Part shown: in pieces, positions 13,601-24,143 of the stretch | Layout: each line of letters opens with the position of its first letter | Position numbering within the stretch: position 1 is the first letter of the stretch | Assembly (NCBI GenBank): GCA_905250115.1 | Contig: CAJNOI010000194.1 | Location: forward strand, 78,197 to 142,196 | DNA: 64,000 nt | Direction: 5' to 3' | Source of the DNA: Adineta steineri | Lineage: Eukaryota; Rotifera; Eurotatoria; Adinetida; Adinetidae | Program-made: the position numbers and the translations under genes | The notes under the pieces: generated by a model | Database searches by the model: none | What the model saw: the letters and a program-made list of their open reading frames with translations, nothing else | Told to the model about the DNA's origin: nothing

Positions 13601-14242
13601 GCTAATACTGGGGATTCTACCATGAGTGTACTATTTGGAAAAACGAATGGTACTTTTCAAATTCATGATACATATCAACTTAAAGGATCTCCAACGTGTG
13701 TCATTGCCGTTGATTTAAATAAGGATGGAAAACAAGATTTAATAGTAACAAATAAAGATAACAGTACAATTAGTATATTTTTTAATAATGGAAGTGGAAT
13801 TTTTATATATTCAAATGATTATAATGTTGGTAAATCACCGAGTGCTATAGCAGCCGCTAATTTTAATCAAGACAAAAATATTGATTTAGCAGTTACTAAC
13901 TTTGGTTCTAATACTGTCAGTGTACTTATCAACAATGGCAATGGAAGCTTTGGTATTTCAAGGAATTTTACAGTTGGAAGATATCCATATCGTGTATCAG
14001 CAGGTGATTATAATTATGATGGTAATATAGATTTAGTAGTGGTCAATAGTGGTAGTAATACTATAAGTATTTTGCGGGGTTTTGGCAATGGAACTTTTCA
14101 AAATCAGACCAAGTATAAAGCAGATGGTAAACCAACTTCTGTAGTCATCGGTGATCTGAATAAGGATAATAAAGTAGATCTGGCTGTAACAAATGCAAAA
14201 ACTAATGATTTATCTATTTTTTTGAACATATGCAATGGTTGA
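10687..14242 (+). CDS. ADP-ribosyltransferase fused to a membrane anchor and 14 FG-GAP/VCBS repeats
   Basis: Four exons (10687-11800, 11861-11885, 11944-12056, 12168-14242) join in compatible phases to give 1,108 residues. Residues 1-150 are polar and likely disordered, with no signal peptide. Residues 170-365 form an arginine-type mono-ADP-ribosyltransferase domain: R263 in TVWRGV, the S motif around 284-286 (FSS), and the ExE pair E328/E330 in TEDEIVLM. A basic stretch (RPFYRKKR) precedes a single transmembrane helix at about 390-411. The rest is 14 tandem repeats of about 46-48 residues with the calcium-loop pattern DxNxDxxxDL (e.g. FNNDSKADLAV), as in FG-GAP/VCBS propellers. Positive-inside logic predicts a cytosolic ART and extracellular repeats; fourteen units fit two seven-bladed propellers. 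Partner and target unknown. Domain calls are strong; the single-gene model rests on matched splice phases. Confidence 0.85.
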
Positions 14243-15983
14243 TCGTATAGTTTTCACTTTATTTATATTCGAATTAATAATACATACTATACTAACAGTT
14301 ATAATAACAATTTTATTTATTTTTTTTTTTATTTTTCAATTTGTGTTTATCCATTTATTTTATTTCACTTTTTTTTAATATCAACTCATTATATTTATTA
14401 ATAAAAAAAATATTTTCGTTTTTTTCTCCTTATGGTATGCTTCATTATGTATGAAATTGCGAATAACGAAATATTGTTTTTTTCGTTTTATCTTCTAAAT
14501 GAAAAAATATTTGACACATGCACTTTGATTCATATCTAAGAAAGAAATGACGCAGCTTAAATCATTACTTTAACAAATAATTACATGACTTATTTCAAAA
14601 CTGAATAGTCTTATCATCTATTCAATACTTAACTATGAAAAATACCTTTTAAAATATATCAAATTTATATTATTTAACATTTCAATAACTATTTATCTTA
14701 CTCAATTTTGAATTGTAAATCATCAACGTTTTGTTTGATATTATTGAAATTCAAGAGATCCTAGTCGATTAATCATTTTTTTTTATATATTACTATATGC
14801 TTTACAAGCATTAAATTATCGATAGACTGAAAATATAATTTATTATTCAAATTTGAATCAATCGAAAAAGAAAGATATGGAATGATTATTTCCTAATATC
14901 ACGATCCAAATACATTAGTTTCTTATTGACATATAGGGGTTATTATTAATTCTTGAAGTTTATGTAGGATTTGTCAAGATCTATCAAAGTAGAAAAAAAT
15001 GTCATGTGTTTTGTAACATTCATTTTCATTATTTTTATATTTTTGTTCAATATTTCATGAAAGTTTTCTTTCACATTAGTACGTGTTTTAAATCCATGAA
15101 AATCTGATCGATTTCTTCTTGACAAACTTATAATAGATTATCATTGATCATTAAAATATAGACATTTCATGTTATGAAATTAGCAGTTGTTTTATATCTA
15201 ACAGAAAAAAAATTATCGAAGTTTTTTTTTAATTTTGTTGACCGGTGAACAATTCTCTTTGTGTTTCATAGACGAAAGAAGAAGATTAAATTGATCAGCA
15301 TGATTATCGAATCCTTTACTAAAAGGCATTAGATGCAATGATTTGAAATATCAATGCTTTGTTTATTATCGTAAGTTACAAGAAATTTTTGAATAGCTCT
15401 AGCTAGGGTGTGGGGCTGGGTGAGAGGATAGGATGTGGTGAGGATGTCTGTTAAGGTATGACTGAGAAAGAAAGAAAGAAACATCCACATTCTCCAACAG
15501 TGTAAAGATGATTTTGACTTTTGATAAATATTTCTGAGACAAAAAAGTCGAGGACAGTCGAGAAGATGTAAACTCGATTATTTTTTAAGAAGAAAATCAT
15601 CAATCAAGGACTTTAGAAAATATCGCTTATTGTAAAATTGATTGTTCAAATCTAGTTTATTTTACTATCTTTGTTGACAAATGAGGACCGCCATCAGCTA
15701 CCAAAAAAACTAAGTGTGCTTAAATATTTGTATTCAGTCTTCTCCAATGTGGCTCGCTCTCTTCATTGTAGATTAGAGAATCATAGCGAAAAAGAGAGAA
15801 AGGTAAATTTTTACCTTATCTTTGTATAATACATACTAGCTTGTCTTTCACATTCTGTGAAAAGTTAAACACTTATAACTATTTACAAAAAAGCTCTCGC
15901 GGTTTCGTCACATTATTCCAAAACATGATTCTTGTGTATTCTGCGGCTGGTATGATTAGATATTGTGTAATAATTATTGATGT
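14243..15983. other. Intergenic, AT-rich
   Basis: No gene supported. Contains a GT/GA-rich tract at about 15405-15452 with TGTGG-like units (GGGTGTGGGGCTGGGTGAG), a GAAA microsatellite at about 15465-15482, and many poly-T runs just after the VCBS gene that could hold its polyadenylation site (AATAAA-like at about 14399). Confidence 0.45.
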
Positions 15984-16388
15984 ATGCTTGTTTCTTTAGT
16001 CATTTTTCTGCTAATTTCACCTCACGCCACATTTCCTTTGGCAAATGTTAATGGAAAACAAGTTACAGAAAAGTCTAACAACGAAACCCATCCGTCTGGT
16101 TCAATTCCTTTAGCGTCAAACATTGAAAACAGCCACACATCAGCTGATATTTCGGACATATTGACTTCTTCGAGTAATACTCTAGACACAGCCAGTACGA
16201 TTAAAACAGTATTGCACTTCAGGAACATAGAGCGTGACAATGTTGATGTCAAACGTTCAGAAGACGACGAACCCAAATGGTGGGTAATTCTTTTACTTGT
16301 GATTGGCTTAATTGCAATTTTAATTTGTTATTGCTGTTGCAAAAAGAAGGGTCAGTGGGTCGATGCTAAAGTATGGGTTGAGAACTGA
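15984..16388 (+). CDS. Small single-pass membrane protein, function unknown
   Basis: 134 codons. The N-terminus is hydrophobic (LVIFLLISPHATFPLA) and looks like a signal peptide. A Ser/Thr/Asn-rich region of about 80 residues follows, then a transmembrane helix (WWVILLLVIGLIAILI), a cysteine cluster (CYCCCKKK) typical of palmitoylated juxtamembrane segments, and a 12-residue tail. Predicted type I topology. An acceptor-like TTTCTTTAG just after the ATG leaves room for an upstream first exon, so the start is not secure. No family recognised. Amino-acid composition and the clean signal-TM layout favour a real gene over a chance ORF. Confidence 0.55.
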   Translation: MLVSLVIFLLISPHATFPLANVNGKQVTEKSNNETHPSGSIPLASNIENSHTSADISDILTSSSNTLDTASTIKTVLHFRNIERDNVDVKRSEDDEPKWWVILLLVIGLIAILICYCCCKKKGQWVDAKVWVEN

Positions 16389-17210
16389 TTCAGAATGATA
16401 GAATCATTCATTCAGTGTGTGCTTATTCGGACTTTTATTTTACTAATAAAACAACACTTTTCTTCTTCTATCTTGGAAGAGAGTATCGGTAAAGTACGCT
16501 AGGGTGATGCTATCGATTTGGGTGTGGATATCAAGTGTGTGTGTAGGTGTGAAGTACAATACATTTAGAGACACACTCGCATCCACCAGATCTAACTTTG
16601 AAAAGAAATATAAAAGCTTGATGCTTTTTTGCACCATTGTTGAGTAAAGATCTCGCTTTTCGAGTATATGTATTTCGGAGAGTTTCAACTAATTTCATTT
16701 TCGGCGATGTGTGTTTCGGCGCAGAGATACACTATCTCTTAGACATGTATATGAAGGTTTGTTCTTATCTCTTACAAGTAGAAAAAAAGTCCTTTTAAGG
16801 TAAATAATATTATTATCAGTTGAAAAGAATACAAAAAGTTCTTACCTACCTAGACTATTCACTTTGTTTACCACTCTTTCAACATCGATATAATAAGAAC
16901 TTCGTTGAACTTTGCCTACAATCCATAAATCAAATATCTCTCTGTACTTCGCGGAGAGAAACCATTGATAACACATGTGAAAAAGGCACAATTACAACTA
17001 CTTTGCAATCCGCCAAAGTTTCTACGTATGACTTGCCTCATCCTCTTGTCTTTTCGAGAGCGTGAATGTAAGTTCAAGTATGTCTTCTCTCTCATCCACG
17101 CACACCCACACCCACAATCACACATCCTTAAGAATAAATGGACTTCTCAATATTTCCAAGGTGTGAGGGACATCCCTCGCCCTTACTCGTGTATTATTTA
17201 TCATAGAAAA
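16389..17210. other. Intergenic between convergent genes
   Basis: Short overlapping ORFs on both strands (16443-16688, 16820-17252) show no similarity and look like chance. A small perfect hairpin (GAATGATAGAATCATTC) lies about 16393-16409, just after the upstream stop. GT-rich and CA-rich microsatellite-like tracts occur at about 16535-16555 and 17098-17122. Confidence 0.4.
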
Positions 17211-19496
17211 TTAATAGTCAATAGTATTAATCAAACATTGTATTTCCTTTAATGTAGAATGATCTTCAAAATAAATTTTCTTTTGTATTTCCTGACATTT
17301 AATATAAAATCCCATAGCTAATTCCAATGAATTCTGTTTTTTATAATATTGTCCAATTAATTTCAAACAGTTCGCTGTTGTATCATAATGAAGATGAATA
17401 TTTTCTTGTAAAATAGTTAATGCTTTTTCCAAAAAGTCGATTCGTTCTATTTCGTTATCTTCATATAATTCAGCAATAATCATAAATAAATATGCAATAT
17501 TAACATGATTATACGTTAAATATTGTTCATAAAAGCTTAAACATGTAAAACAAAAATCAATTGCGTCTTGTTTCTTATTCTTTTGACAAGATAAATTAGC
17601 TAATGCTTTTATACAAACAATTCGATGACGATCATCAATAAAAAGTGTTTTTCCACTCAGTTCATATGCAGCAGTAGAAAAATCTTCGGCTTTATCATAA
17701 TCTTTTTGAGCTAAATAAATGCTACTCATGATACTATAGCATTGAATAAGAGCAATAGATGAATTTGATGAAGTTTCTTGAATAATATCTCGTGCTTCTA
17801 TACATAAATCATATGCTTTATCATAATCTTTTTCCTTGATATAAATTGCACTCATATTAAGTAAAGTAATTGCTTTATTATATGGATCATTTTTAAAGAT
17901 TAAAACTTTTGAATAACATTTTAATGCTTGATTATTATTTCGAATAGCTTTATAATAATTTCCTAGACCATTTAATGTTACACCTACATTTCGATGATCT
18001 GAATGTATTTTTTTCTTTTTTATTTCATAAGATGAGTGATAATTTTTAAATGCTTCTTTCCAATTTGTTGTATGCATATTTAATTCTCCTAAACAATCAT
18101 AAAATAAAGGTAAATCAGGATGAGATGAGGGTGAAACATCTATCATCATTTGAAAATATGATTCAGCTTTTATATATTGATTCATATCAAGTAATAAACG
18201 ACCAAATAATAAATTAATATTTCCATTTTGAAATTTTTTTTTCATTTGTTGAATACGTTCTTTAATTGAATCTGTACCTTCATCTGTTGCTTTCATTTTT
18301 ATTTTCCATGCTTTAAAATTATTATCATAATTAACACTCTCAATTTCAAAAACTGAACCAATATTGAATAAAACTTCACATTCACCTGATATTCCCTTAT
18401 ATTGATCAATATCAACAAAAATACTATTTTTTAAATTCTTTGCATCAACAGTTATTTCAAATAATGCAACTCTATAATCTTCTGTATCCGTAGCACCTTG
18501 TATAAACCAACTAGCTAGGTCAATATCTTTCGATGTTGAGAAAAAACCATTTGTTGATATTAAATTACCTTTATTTGATTTTAAATTTTCTAACTCTTCT
18601 TTTGGTAGATGAGTTTGACCACGATAGAGTTTTAGAACTGATTGGCAATTTTGTTGTTTATGAGTATCTTCTAATTGTTTACATAAATCAGTAATATAGT
18701 AACGAAATAAATACCATAATGTTATATCTTCAGTACGAAATGCAAGATTTACTAAACGATATACAAATGAATCTCCCGTATACCAATCAATTGCTTTATC
18801 TTGTGTATAAGTATTACCAAATAATTCAATACATTTAAGTTGTGTTTTATTATTTCTATAACAGATTTTACATTTATCCAACATAGTATCTTTTGCTTCT
18901 TTTCTTTGAGGAATTTGTCTTAAAAAATCAGTAAATAACATATAGAAATAATAAGCACTATCATCAATACCAGTATTTTGTGATGCAATTAATGAACGTA
19001 ATGAATTTGATTTTCGATCAGTGAATAAATTAAGTTTTAATGATGGTAATTCGCGTTGAATACTATTTTTTAATGTTTCATGTTCAGTACAAATATCAAT
19101 TATTTTTCGATTAGTTTCCTTTAAATGTTTGTATCTATTAGAATTTCCACAAAATATTATTATTGTTGCAATAATATCGATGTTGTGTAATGGAATTTTA
19201 TCAGCAAATTTTCCAGATACTATAAGTAGGATTTGTTTATCATTATTTCTCAGTCTTTCTATCTCGACTAAAAATAAATTAACATCATTAAAGAATAAAC
19301 AATGATTATTATTTAATTCACGAATTAATGTTTTTGTACGTAAAGAATCAAGAGAATTTTCTAATGCATTATGATCTAACCAGATCAATATAAATTGATC
19401 GATTGATTCGTTATTCAAGAGACGACGAGAAAGTGAAGAATTGGTTGGTGGAGATGGTGAATTATTTTCGATTTGTTTATTGTTCTTATTACCCAT
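17211..19496 (-). CDS. Arginine-type ADP-ribosyltransferase with C-terminal TPR repeats
   Basis: Intronless 761-codon ORF. Residues 32-165 are an alpha/beta region beginning FILIWLD that I recall only from rotifer ART proteins. Residues 240-390 hold the ART core: R292 (LYRGQ), the S motif FFSTS (318-322), and the catalytic E372-C-E374 in GECEVLFNIG, the R-S-ExE pattern of arginine-specific transferases. From about 425 to the end are around eight TPR-like helical pairs (e.g. YYKAIRNNNQALKCYSKVL, DYDKAEDFSTAAYEL). The N-terminus MGNKNN fits the N-myristoylation pattern, suggesting membrane attachment without a signal peptide. It would transfer ADP-ribose from NAD+ to proteins, with the TPRs choosing partners. 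Convergent with the small membrane-protein gene to its left; its 5' end faces the NHL gene pair. Confidence 0.9.
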   Translation of the reverse strand: MGNKNNKQIENNSPSPPTNSSLSRRLLNNESIDQFILIWLDHNALENSLDSLRTKTLIRELNNNHCLFFNDVNLFLVEIERLRNNDKQILLIVSGKFADKIPLHNIDIIATIIIFCGNSNRYKHLKETNRKIIDICTEHETLKNSIQRELPSLKLNLFTDRKSNSLRSLIASQNTGIDDSAYYFYMLFTDFLRQIPQRKEAKDTMLDKCKICYRNNKTQLKCIELFGNTYTQDKAIDWYTGDSFVYRLVNLAFRTEDITLWYLFRYYITDLCKQLEDTHKQQNCQSVLKLYRGQTHLPKEELENLKSNKGNLISTNGFFSTSKDIDLASWFIQGATDTEDYRVALFEITVDAKNLKNSIFVDIDQYKGISGECEVLFNIGSVFEIESVNYDNNFKAWKIKMKATDEGTDSIKERIQQMKKKFQNGNINLLFGRLLLDMNQYIKAESYFQMMIDVSPSSHPDLPLFYDCLGELNMHTTNWKEAFKNYHSSYEIKKKKIHSDHRNVGVTLNGLGNYYKAIRNNNQALKCYSKVLIFKNDPYNKAITLLNMSAIYIKEKDYDKAYDLCIEARDIIQETSSNSSIALIQCYSIMSSIYLAQKDYDKAEDFSTAAYELSGKTLFIDDRHRIVCIKALANLSCQKNKKQDAIDFCFTCLSFYEQYLTYNHVNIAYLFMIIAELYEDNEIERIDFLEKALTILQENIHLHYDTTANCLKLIGQYYKKQNSLELAMGFYIKCQEIQKKIYFEDHSTLKEIQCLINTIDY

Positions 19497-19713
19497 TTCT
19501 AAAAGTAAAAAATTAAGTTATTCAAAGGCAATATTTTATTTACATCTACGAATAAACACAGTCATTGCTCGTAAGTATATATCGCTAACGTCATGCGCAC
19601 ATATATTAACAGAAAAAAAAGGTAATGTTTTCTTCCTATCGTTAGACGTTTTACATATACTACCAGACGTATTTTTATTTGAAATTACTTGTTTGTACGC
19701 CGTTATTGTAGAC

Positions 19714-19999
19714 ATGTCGGATTTAATAGATTTCTCCGATATAGATGGTCCACTGGAACAACCTTTGATTAATAATTCATCTCATAATAATATCCAATTC
19801 TTTCGAAGGAAACGACTATTATTTTCTATTGGTAGTATAAGCTTAATAATGGTTATTATCGCACTAGTTGTAAGTACGATATTATTATTATATACTGGAA
19901 AACAACAACGAAAATCAATACCTATAAACGAGTTTATGATATCGACAGAATCGACTAAAAGCACTACGTCTAGCACAACTGCGGAATTAGAATTATCTA
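19714..19999 (+). CDS. Alternative first coding exon (A) of NHL gene copy 1
   Basis: ATG at 19714 opens 95 codons plus one base, ending at the donor CTA|GTAAGT (phase 1). It encodes an acidic cytosolic head (MSDLIDFSDIDGP), basic FFRRKR, a transmembrane helix (SISLIMVIIALVVSTILLL), then PINEFMISTES and a Ser/Thr stalk. The phase matches the NHL exon acceptor at 20522/20523, so it can replace exon B (20210-20411) as the membrane anchor. A homologous exon with the same PINEF motif occurs at 21863-22139 in the duplicated copy. Without transcripts the splice is inferred. Confidence 0.65.
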
Positions 20000-20209
20000 G
20001 TAAGTACCGTTTTGTCTTTTTATGTTTATTAATATTATATGACCGTTCTTATAGTTCGATGAAAGTACGTACATTCACATAGGACATACAAGGAGGAAAA
20101 AAAGAGTGTAAAGGGCGACAGACATCGAACGTTTGCGCATGAGTAGCTTTGCACATAATGTAAATGAATACAAACATATACTTCATATTTCGAAATAGTT
20201 TTTATCTAA

Positions 20210-21442
20210 ATGGATTCCAATCCATTATATCTTTCACATGATCCTTTACTTAATGTCCCAATTGATGAAATTAATCAACCGGCTCCGACTAAACGATATA
20301 AGATTATTATCATTGGATTATGTTTAGTAGTATTTCTTCTTTCAATAGCTTTAAGTTTGGTATTTGTAGCAACAAGAAAACAACAGTCATCATCGATAAC
20401 AACAAATACAAGTATGACAACAACATCTACGTCTACTAGATCAAATCAATTAAAGTCAACAATGAAACAGCAAGGCTTGTACTTTTTTTTGTATATAATA
20501 GAAATATATATTCTATTTTTAGTATTAGACAATTGCTTTGCTACCAGTTGGAATCCAGTTGGAGAAAAACTAGTCAAAGTCGATCGTGTATCTACGTTAG
20601 CTGTAGACAATGATTTTAATATATATACTTCGGATGTGAGTGTACGTGCTTTACAAAAGTGGCTTCCAGGTGCTGATAAACCCATCAATTTGTTTGAAGG
20701 ACATTTTCCAGAGACGCCTATTTTTTATCATTCATTGACCCATTCACTTTATTTCTTTATCGTATTTAAAGATACTCCCGGTGTATATAAATTAGTCGAT
20801 GGAAATTCAACACCGGTGAATGTATTCAGTTCGAATGGAAGAGGCTGGAATATAGATCAACTCGATAACTCTTGTAGAGGATTATATGTAAATACAGCGG
20901 GTGATGTATTTGTATTAGATGAGGGTCGCCGTCGTATCGTCAAATGGATGGTAAATGCCACATCAGGAGTACTGGTTGCGGGTCGAAAACAAGACGAATC
21001 CAATTCTGATCAGTTACCATCGCCATCAGGATTATATGTAGATGAAATTGACAATTCAATATACGCATTAATAGACTCCAGTGGTCGTCAGATTAAAAGA
21101 TTCTCCAATGGATCAGTATATGGAGTGACTATTTTTGGTGGTGGTCCTTCTACAGTTCTCTCTGATCTAGTATCAGACTATATAGAACCTCAATCGATGA
21201 TAGTCGACAAAATGGGTAGTATTTTAGTAGGTGAAAAATCTAAAATTACCAGATGGACACGAGATATTACGCTTGCTGGTATTATTATTGGAGAAAGTTT
21301 AGGTGGCAGTGCAACAATTATAAACTCTCCAAAGATAATGACATTTGACAAGTTAGGAAACTTGTATGTTTATGACGAAGGAAAAAAACAAATTTTTAGA
21401 TTCAATGTTAATTCTACTTCATGCATAAATAATCTTCATTAA
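20210..21442 (+). CDS. Membrane-anchored NHL-repeat beta-propeller protein, copy 1
   Basis: Exons 20210-20411 and 20523-21442 join in phase 1 to 373 residues. Reading through the intron also stays open but inserts an unrelated hydrophobic segment, and comparison with copy 2 supports splicing. Residues 1-30 are a cytosolic head, residues about 31-54 a transmembrane helix (IIIIGLCLVVFLLSIALSLVF), then a Thr/Ser stalk and an extracellular domain of NHL-type repeats: VDRVSTLAVDNDFNIY, SCRGLYVNTAGDVFVLD, SPSGLYVDEIDNSIYAL, SMIVDKMGSILVG, IMTFDKLGNLYVYD. Such propellers bind ligands or form adhesive surfaces; no enzyme motif. Predicted type II surface protein. Forms a tandem pair with 21863-23434. 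Confidence 0.82.
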   Translation: MDSNPLYLSHDPLLNVPIDEINQPAPTKRYKIIIIGLCLVVFLLSIALSLVFVATRKQQSSSITTNTSMTTTSTSTRSNQLKSTMKQQGLYFFLYIIEIYILFLVLDNCFATSWNPVGEKLVKVDRVSTLAVDNDFNIYTSDVSVRALQKWLPGADKPINLFEGHFPETPIFYHSLTHSLYFFIVFKDTPGVYKLVDGNSTPVNVFSSNGRGWNIDQLDNSCRGLYVNTAGDVFVLDEGRRRIVKWMVNATSGVLVAGRKQDESNSDQLPSPSGLYVDEIDNSIYALIDSSGRQIKRFSNGSVYGVTIFGGGPSTVLSDLVSDYIEPQSMIVDKMGSILVGEKSKITRWTRDITLAGIIIGESLGGSATIINSPKIMTFDKLGNLYVYDEGKKQIFRFNVNSTSCINNLH

Positions 21443-21862
21443 CTGATGAATCGAAAAATAAAAATTATTTTGAATATTGTATTAGATGTGTGAATTTTAT
21501 GTAAAAAAAAATAGTAGAAAATAAATAATACAAAAAAATTATTAACTATTCATAGTCATATAATTTTTGAATGATTTATCAATCTTAGTTAATTTTTTTT
21601 GTATGCTCTATTTCCAGAAATACATTTAAAAAGATAAGGCGACAAAATAAAAACATTTAAAGCCAATAGAGTGCGACATCACATTTGTAATTACATCTAC
21701 GAATAAACACATTGATTATACTTGAAGTTATATTTTCGATAACGTCACGCGCACATATACTGATAGAAAAAAAAAAGGTAAAATATTTTCTTCATAATAT
21801 TAACCACGTTGCGCACATCGTCACAGACATCTTATTCTGAAATTGTCTCTTGACTTGATACA

Positions 21863-23434
21863 ATGAATTTTGACGAGTTAGGTCCTCCTGCTGAAGTTCA
21901 GCCTCTTAATTCAGATTCTACAAACTATCAACAGCCTCAAATAAAGATAAAAGTAATCCTTCTTGGTATTACCATTGTGACAGTGCTTGTTATTATATTA
22001 ATTATGGGTACAGTATGGACATACTCTAGAGAGCAACCACAAAAACCGATGCCAATTAACGAATTTAAGATCTCGACTAAATCGTCTACGAGTATCACAT
22101 CTAGCACAACTTTACCAAAAATTAAATTAGAATCATCTAGTAAGCAAATTATTGTCTTTCTTGATGTTCTTTTAGTTTATATTCTATATGAGTGTCCTTA
22201 TAGTTCGATGAAAATACGTATATTCACCTAGGACAAATAACGAGAAAAAAGTGTGTAACAGGTCACAAACAGCATACGTTATGCGCATGAGTAGCTTTAT
22301 ACATGTTATGAATCAATATAAATACATACTTCACATTTTGAAATAATTTTTAATTAAACTTAGACTGAACGAGATAAGATTATTATTATTGGATAATATT
22401 TAATAGTATCTGTTTTCTTTTGCAGCAATAAAAAAAGAACATTCTTCGTCGATAACAATAAACACAGGTATGATTAATTAACTGTTCATAAAATCTTACA
22501 ATATTGTTTTTAGGATCAGAAATTTGTGCTGCAACAAGGTGGAATCCAGTTGGAAAAAAATTGGTGAAGATCGAGCACGCATCATCTATAGCTGTAGACA
22601 ATGATTTCAATGTATATGTTGCCAATTGGGATACACATACTTTGCAAAAGTGGTTTTCAGACACTAATGAACTCATCAATTTGTTTGAAGAACAATTTCC
22701 AGAGACTCCTATTTTCTACCACTCATTGACTCGTTCACTTTACTTTTTTTACGTATATAAAGATATTCCTGGAGTATTTAAATTAGTCAATGGAAATTCA
22801 GCACCAGTGAATGTATTCAGTTCGAATGGAAGAGGCTGGAATTTAGATCAACTTGATAGTTCTTGTAAAGGATTATATGTGAATGCAGCGGGTGATATAT
22901 TTGTACTAGATCAAGGTCGTCATCGTATCGTGAAATGGGTAGTAAATGCTACATCAGGAGTGCTGGTTGCGGGTCGAAAAGAAGATGAATCCAATTCTGA
23001 TCAGTTAGAATTTCCATCAGGAATGTATGTAGATGAAATTAATAATTCAGTATACGTAATAACAGACATGATGGGTCGTCGAATTAAAAGATTCTCAAAT
23101 GGATCCGTATATGGAGTGACTGTTTTTTGGTGGTGGTCCGAGTAAATATCTTTCCGAAATAAAATCAGAATATGTTGAACCTTTATCGATGATAGTGGAC
23201 AAAATGGGTAATATTTTAGTAGGTGAAAATTCTAAAATTACTAGATGGACATCTGATATAAAGTATAATGGTATTATACTTGGAGAAAGTTCAGGTGGCG
23301 GCGCAACACATTTTTATACACCGCAACTAATGACATTTGACAAGTTAGGAAACTTGTATGTTTATGACAAATCAGATGGACAAGTGATTAGATTTGATGT
23401 TAATTCTACTTCATGTATAAATAATCTTCATTAA
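21863..23434 (+). pseudogene. NHL-repeat protein copy 2, frameshifted
   Basis: Tandem duplicate of the preceding gene. First exon 21863-22139 (type A, PINEFKISTKS) ends in phase 1 at a GTAAGC donor and fits the acceptor at 22513/22514. The NHL exon then runs in register with copy 1 (SSNGRGWNLDQLD, NATSGVLVAGRK) up to about 23128. There a T6 run stands where copy 1 has T5, shifting the frame and giving a stop at 23143-23145. The correct frame resumes by 23189 (MIVDKMGNILVG) to the normal C-terminus (TSCINNLH). One extra T in a homopolymer could also be a sequencing error, so it may be functional. The first-exon B equivalent is decayed (see next entry). Confidence 0.75.
22355..22467 (+). pseudogene. 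Relic of first exon B in NHL copy 2
   Basis: Aligns with the end of exon B of copy 1: GATAAGATTATTATTATTGG matches the start of its transmembrane segment, and the block ending AATAAACACAG|GTATGATT keeps the donor. The ATG is missing and a stop occurs inside the former helix. Only the exon A start remains usable in this copy. Confidence 0.6.
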
Positions 23435-24143
23435 TTAGTAAATATAAAATGAAAATAGTTATTCGAATAAAATTGATTTGTATTACGTGTGCGAATTTTA
23501 TGAAAAGTGTTTCAATATAATATAAAATAAAAGGTAACATATTCGATAAGAAAGATCGACTTGTATTCTTGATTATGGAATTATGTTAAAGAGCAAACGG
23601 GGTATATATTACCCATTGCTGATGATGCGGAACAAAAAGTCTTTTTGATATATCATCTTCTGTGCAGTCACCTTTAATATAATGAGATAAAAATATATCA
23701 TGTGACTGTTACTGCAACTAGCAAAGCCGTGGGTATGTTAAATAAGAGACGCACATACCCTCTACTAATATTTACTCTGGCAAACAACAGTATGATTGAT
23801 GACAGTAACAAATAATGGGAAGATGAATGTAAATAAAAAGAAGTATTCGTTTTTTATTTTTTAAATTGAAAAAAGAAGCCAAGAAGAAGTATTCATTTTT
23901 TATTTTGTAGATTGGAAAAGGAAGCCAAGAAAAATATTATGATTGAGTTAGCAAAAAAAAGAAAGAAGAAGAATCTGATATTAATCTGAAATTTTAAATA
24001 CAAAGACATTCTATTTTTGCGGTCTTTGTTTTGATTTTAATAGATTAAACTAGGATTCTTCTTCTTCTAATATGAGAATATAAAGGAAAATTTTAGTAGA
24101 TGATCCTCGTCATTGTTGTTCATCCTGCATTCAATGATTTTTT
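23435..24143. other. Intergenic with a 46 bp tandem duplication
   Basis: Two adjacent copies of a 46 bp unit (23835-23880 and 23881-23926; core AAGAAGTATTC...GAAGCC) differ at a few positions. A short hairpin GGGTATGT...ACATACCC lies at about 23731-23760. No gene seen. Confidence 0.55.

Noticed and set aside
16443-17252. Several 70-95 codon ORFs on both strands
   Set aside because: Mutually overlapping, no motif, biased by GT/CA-rich sequence.
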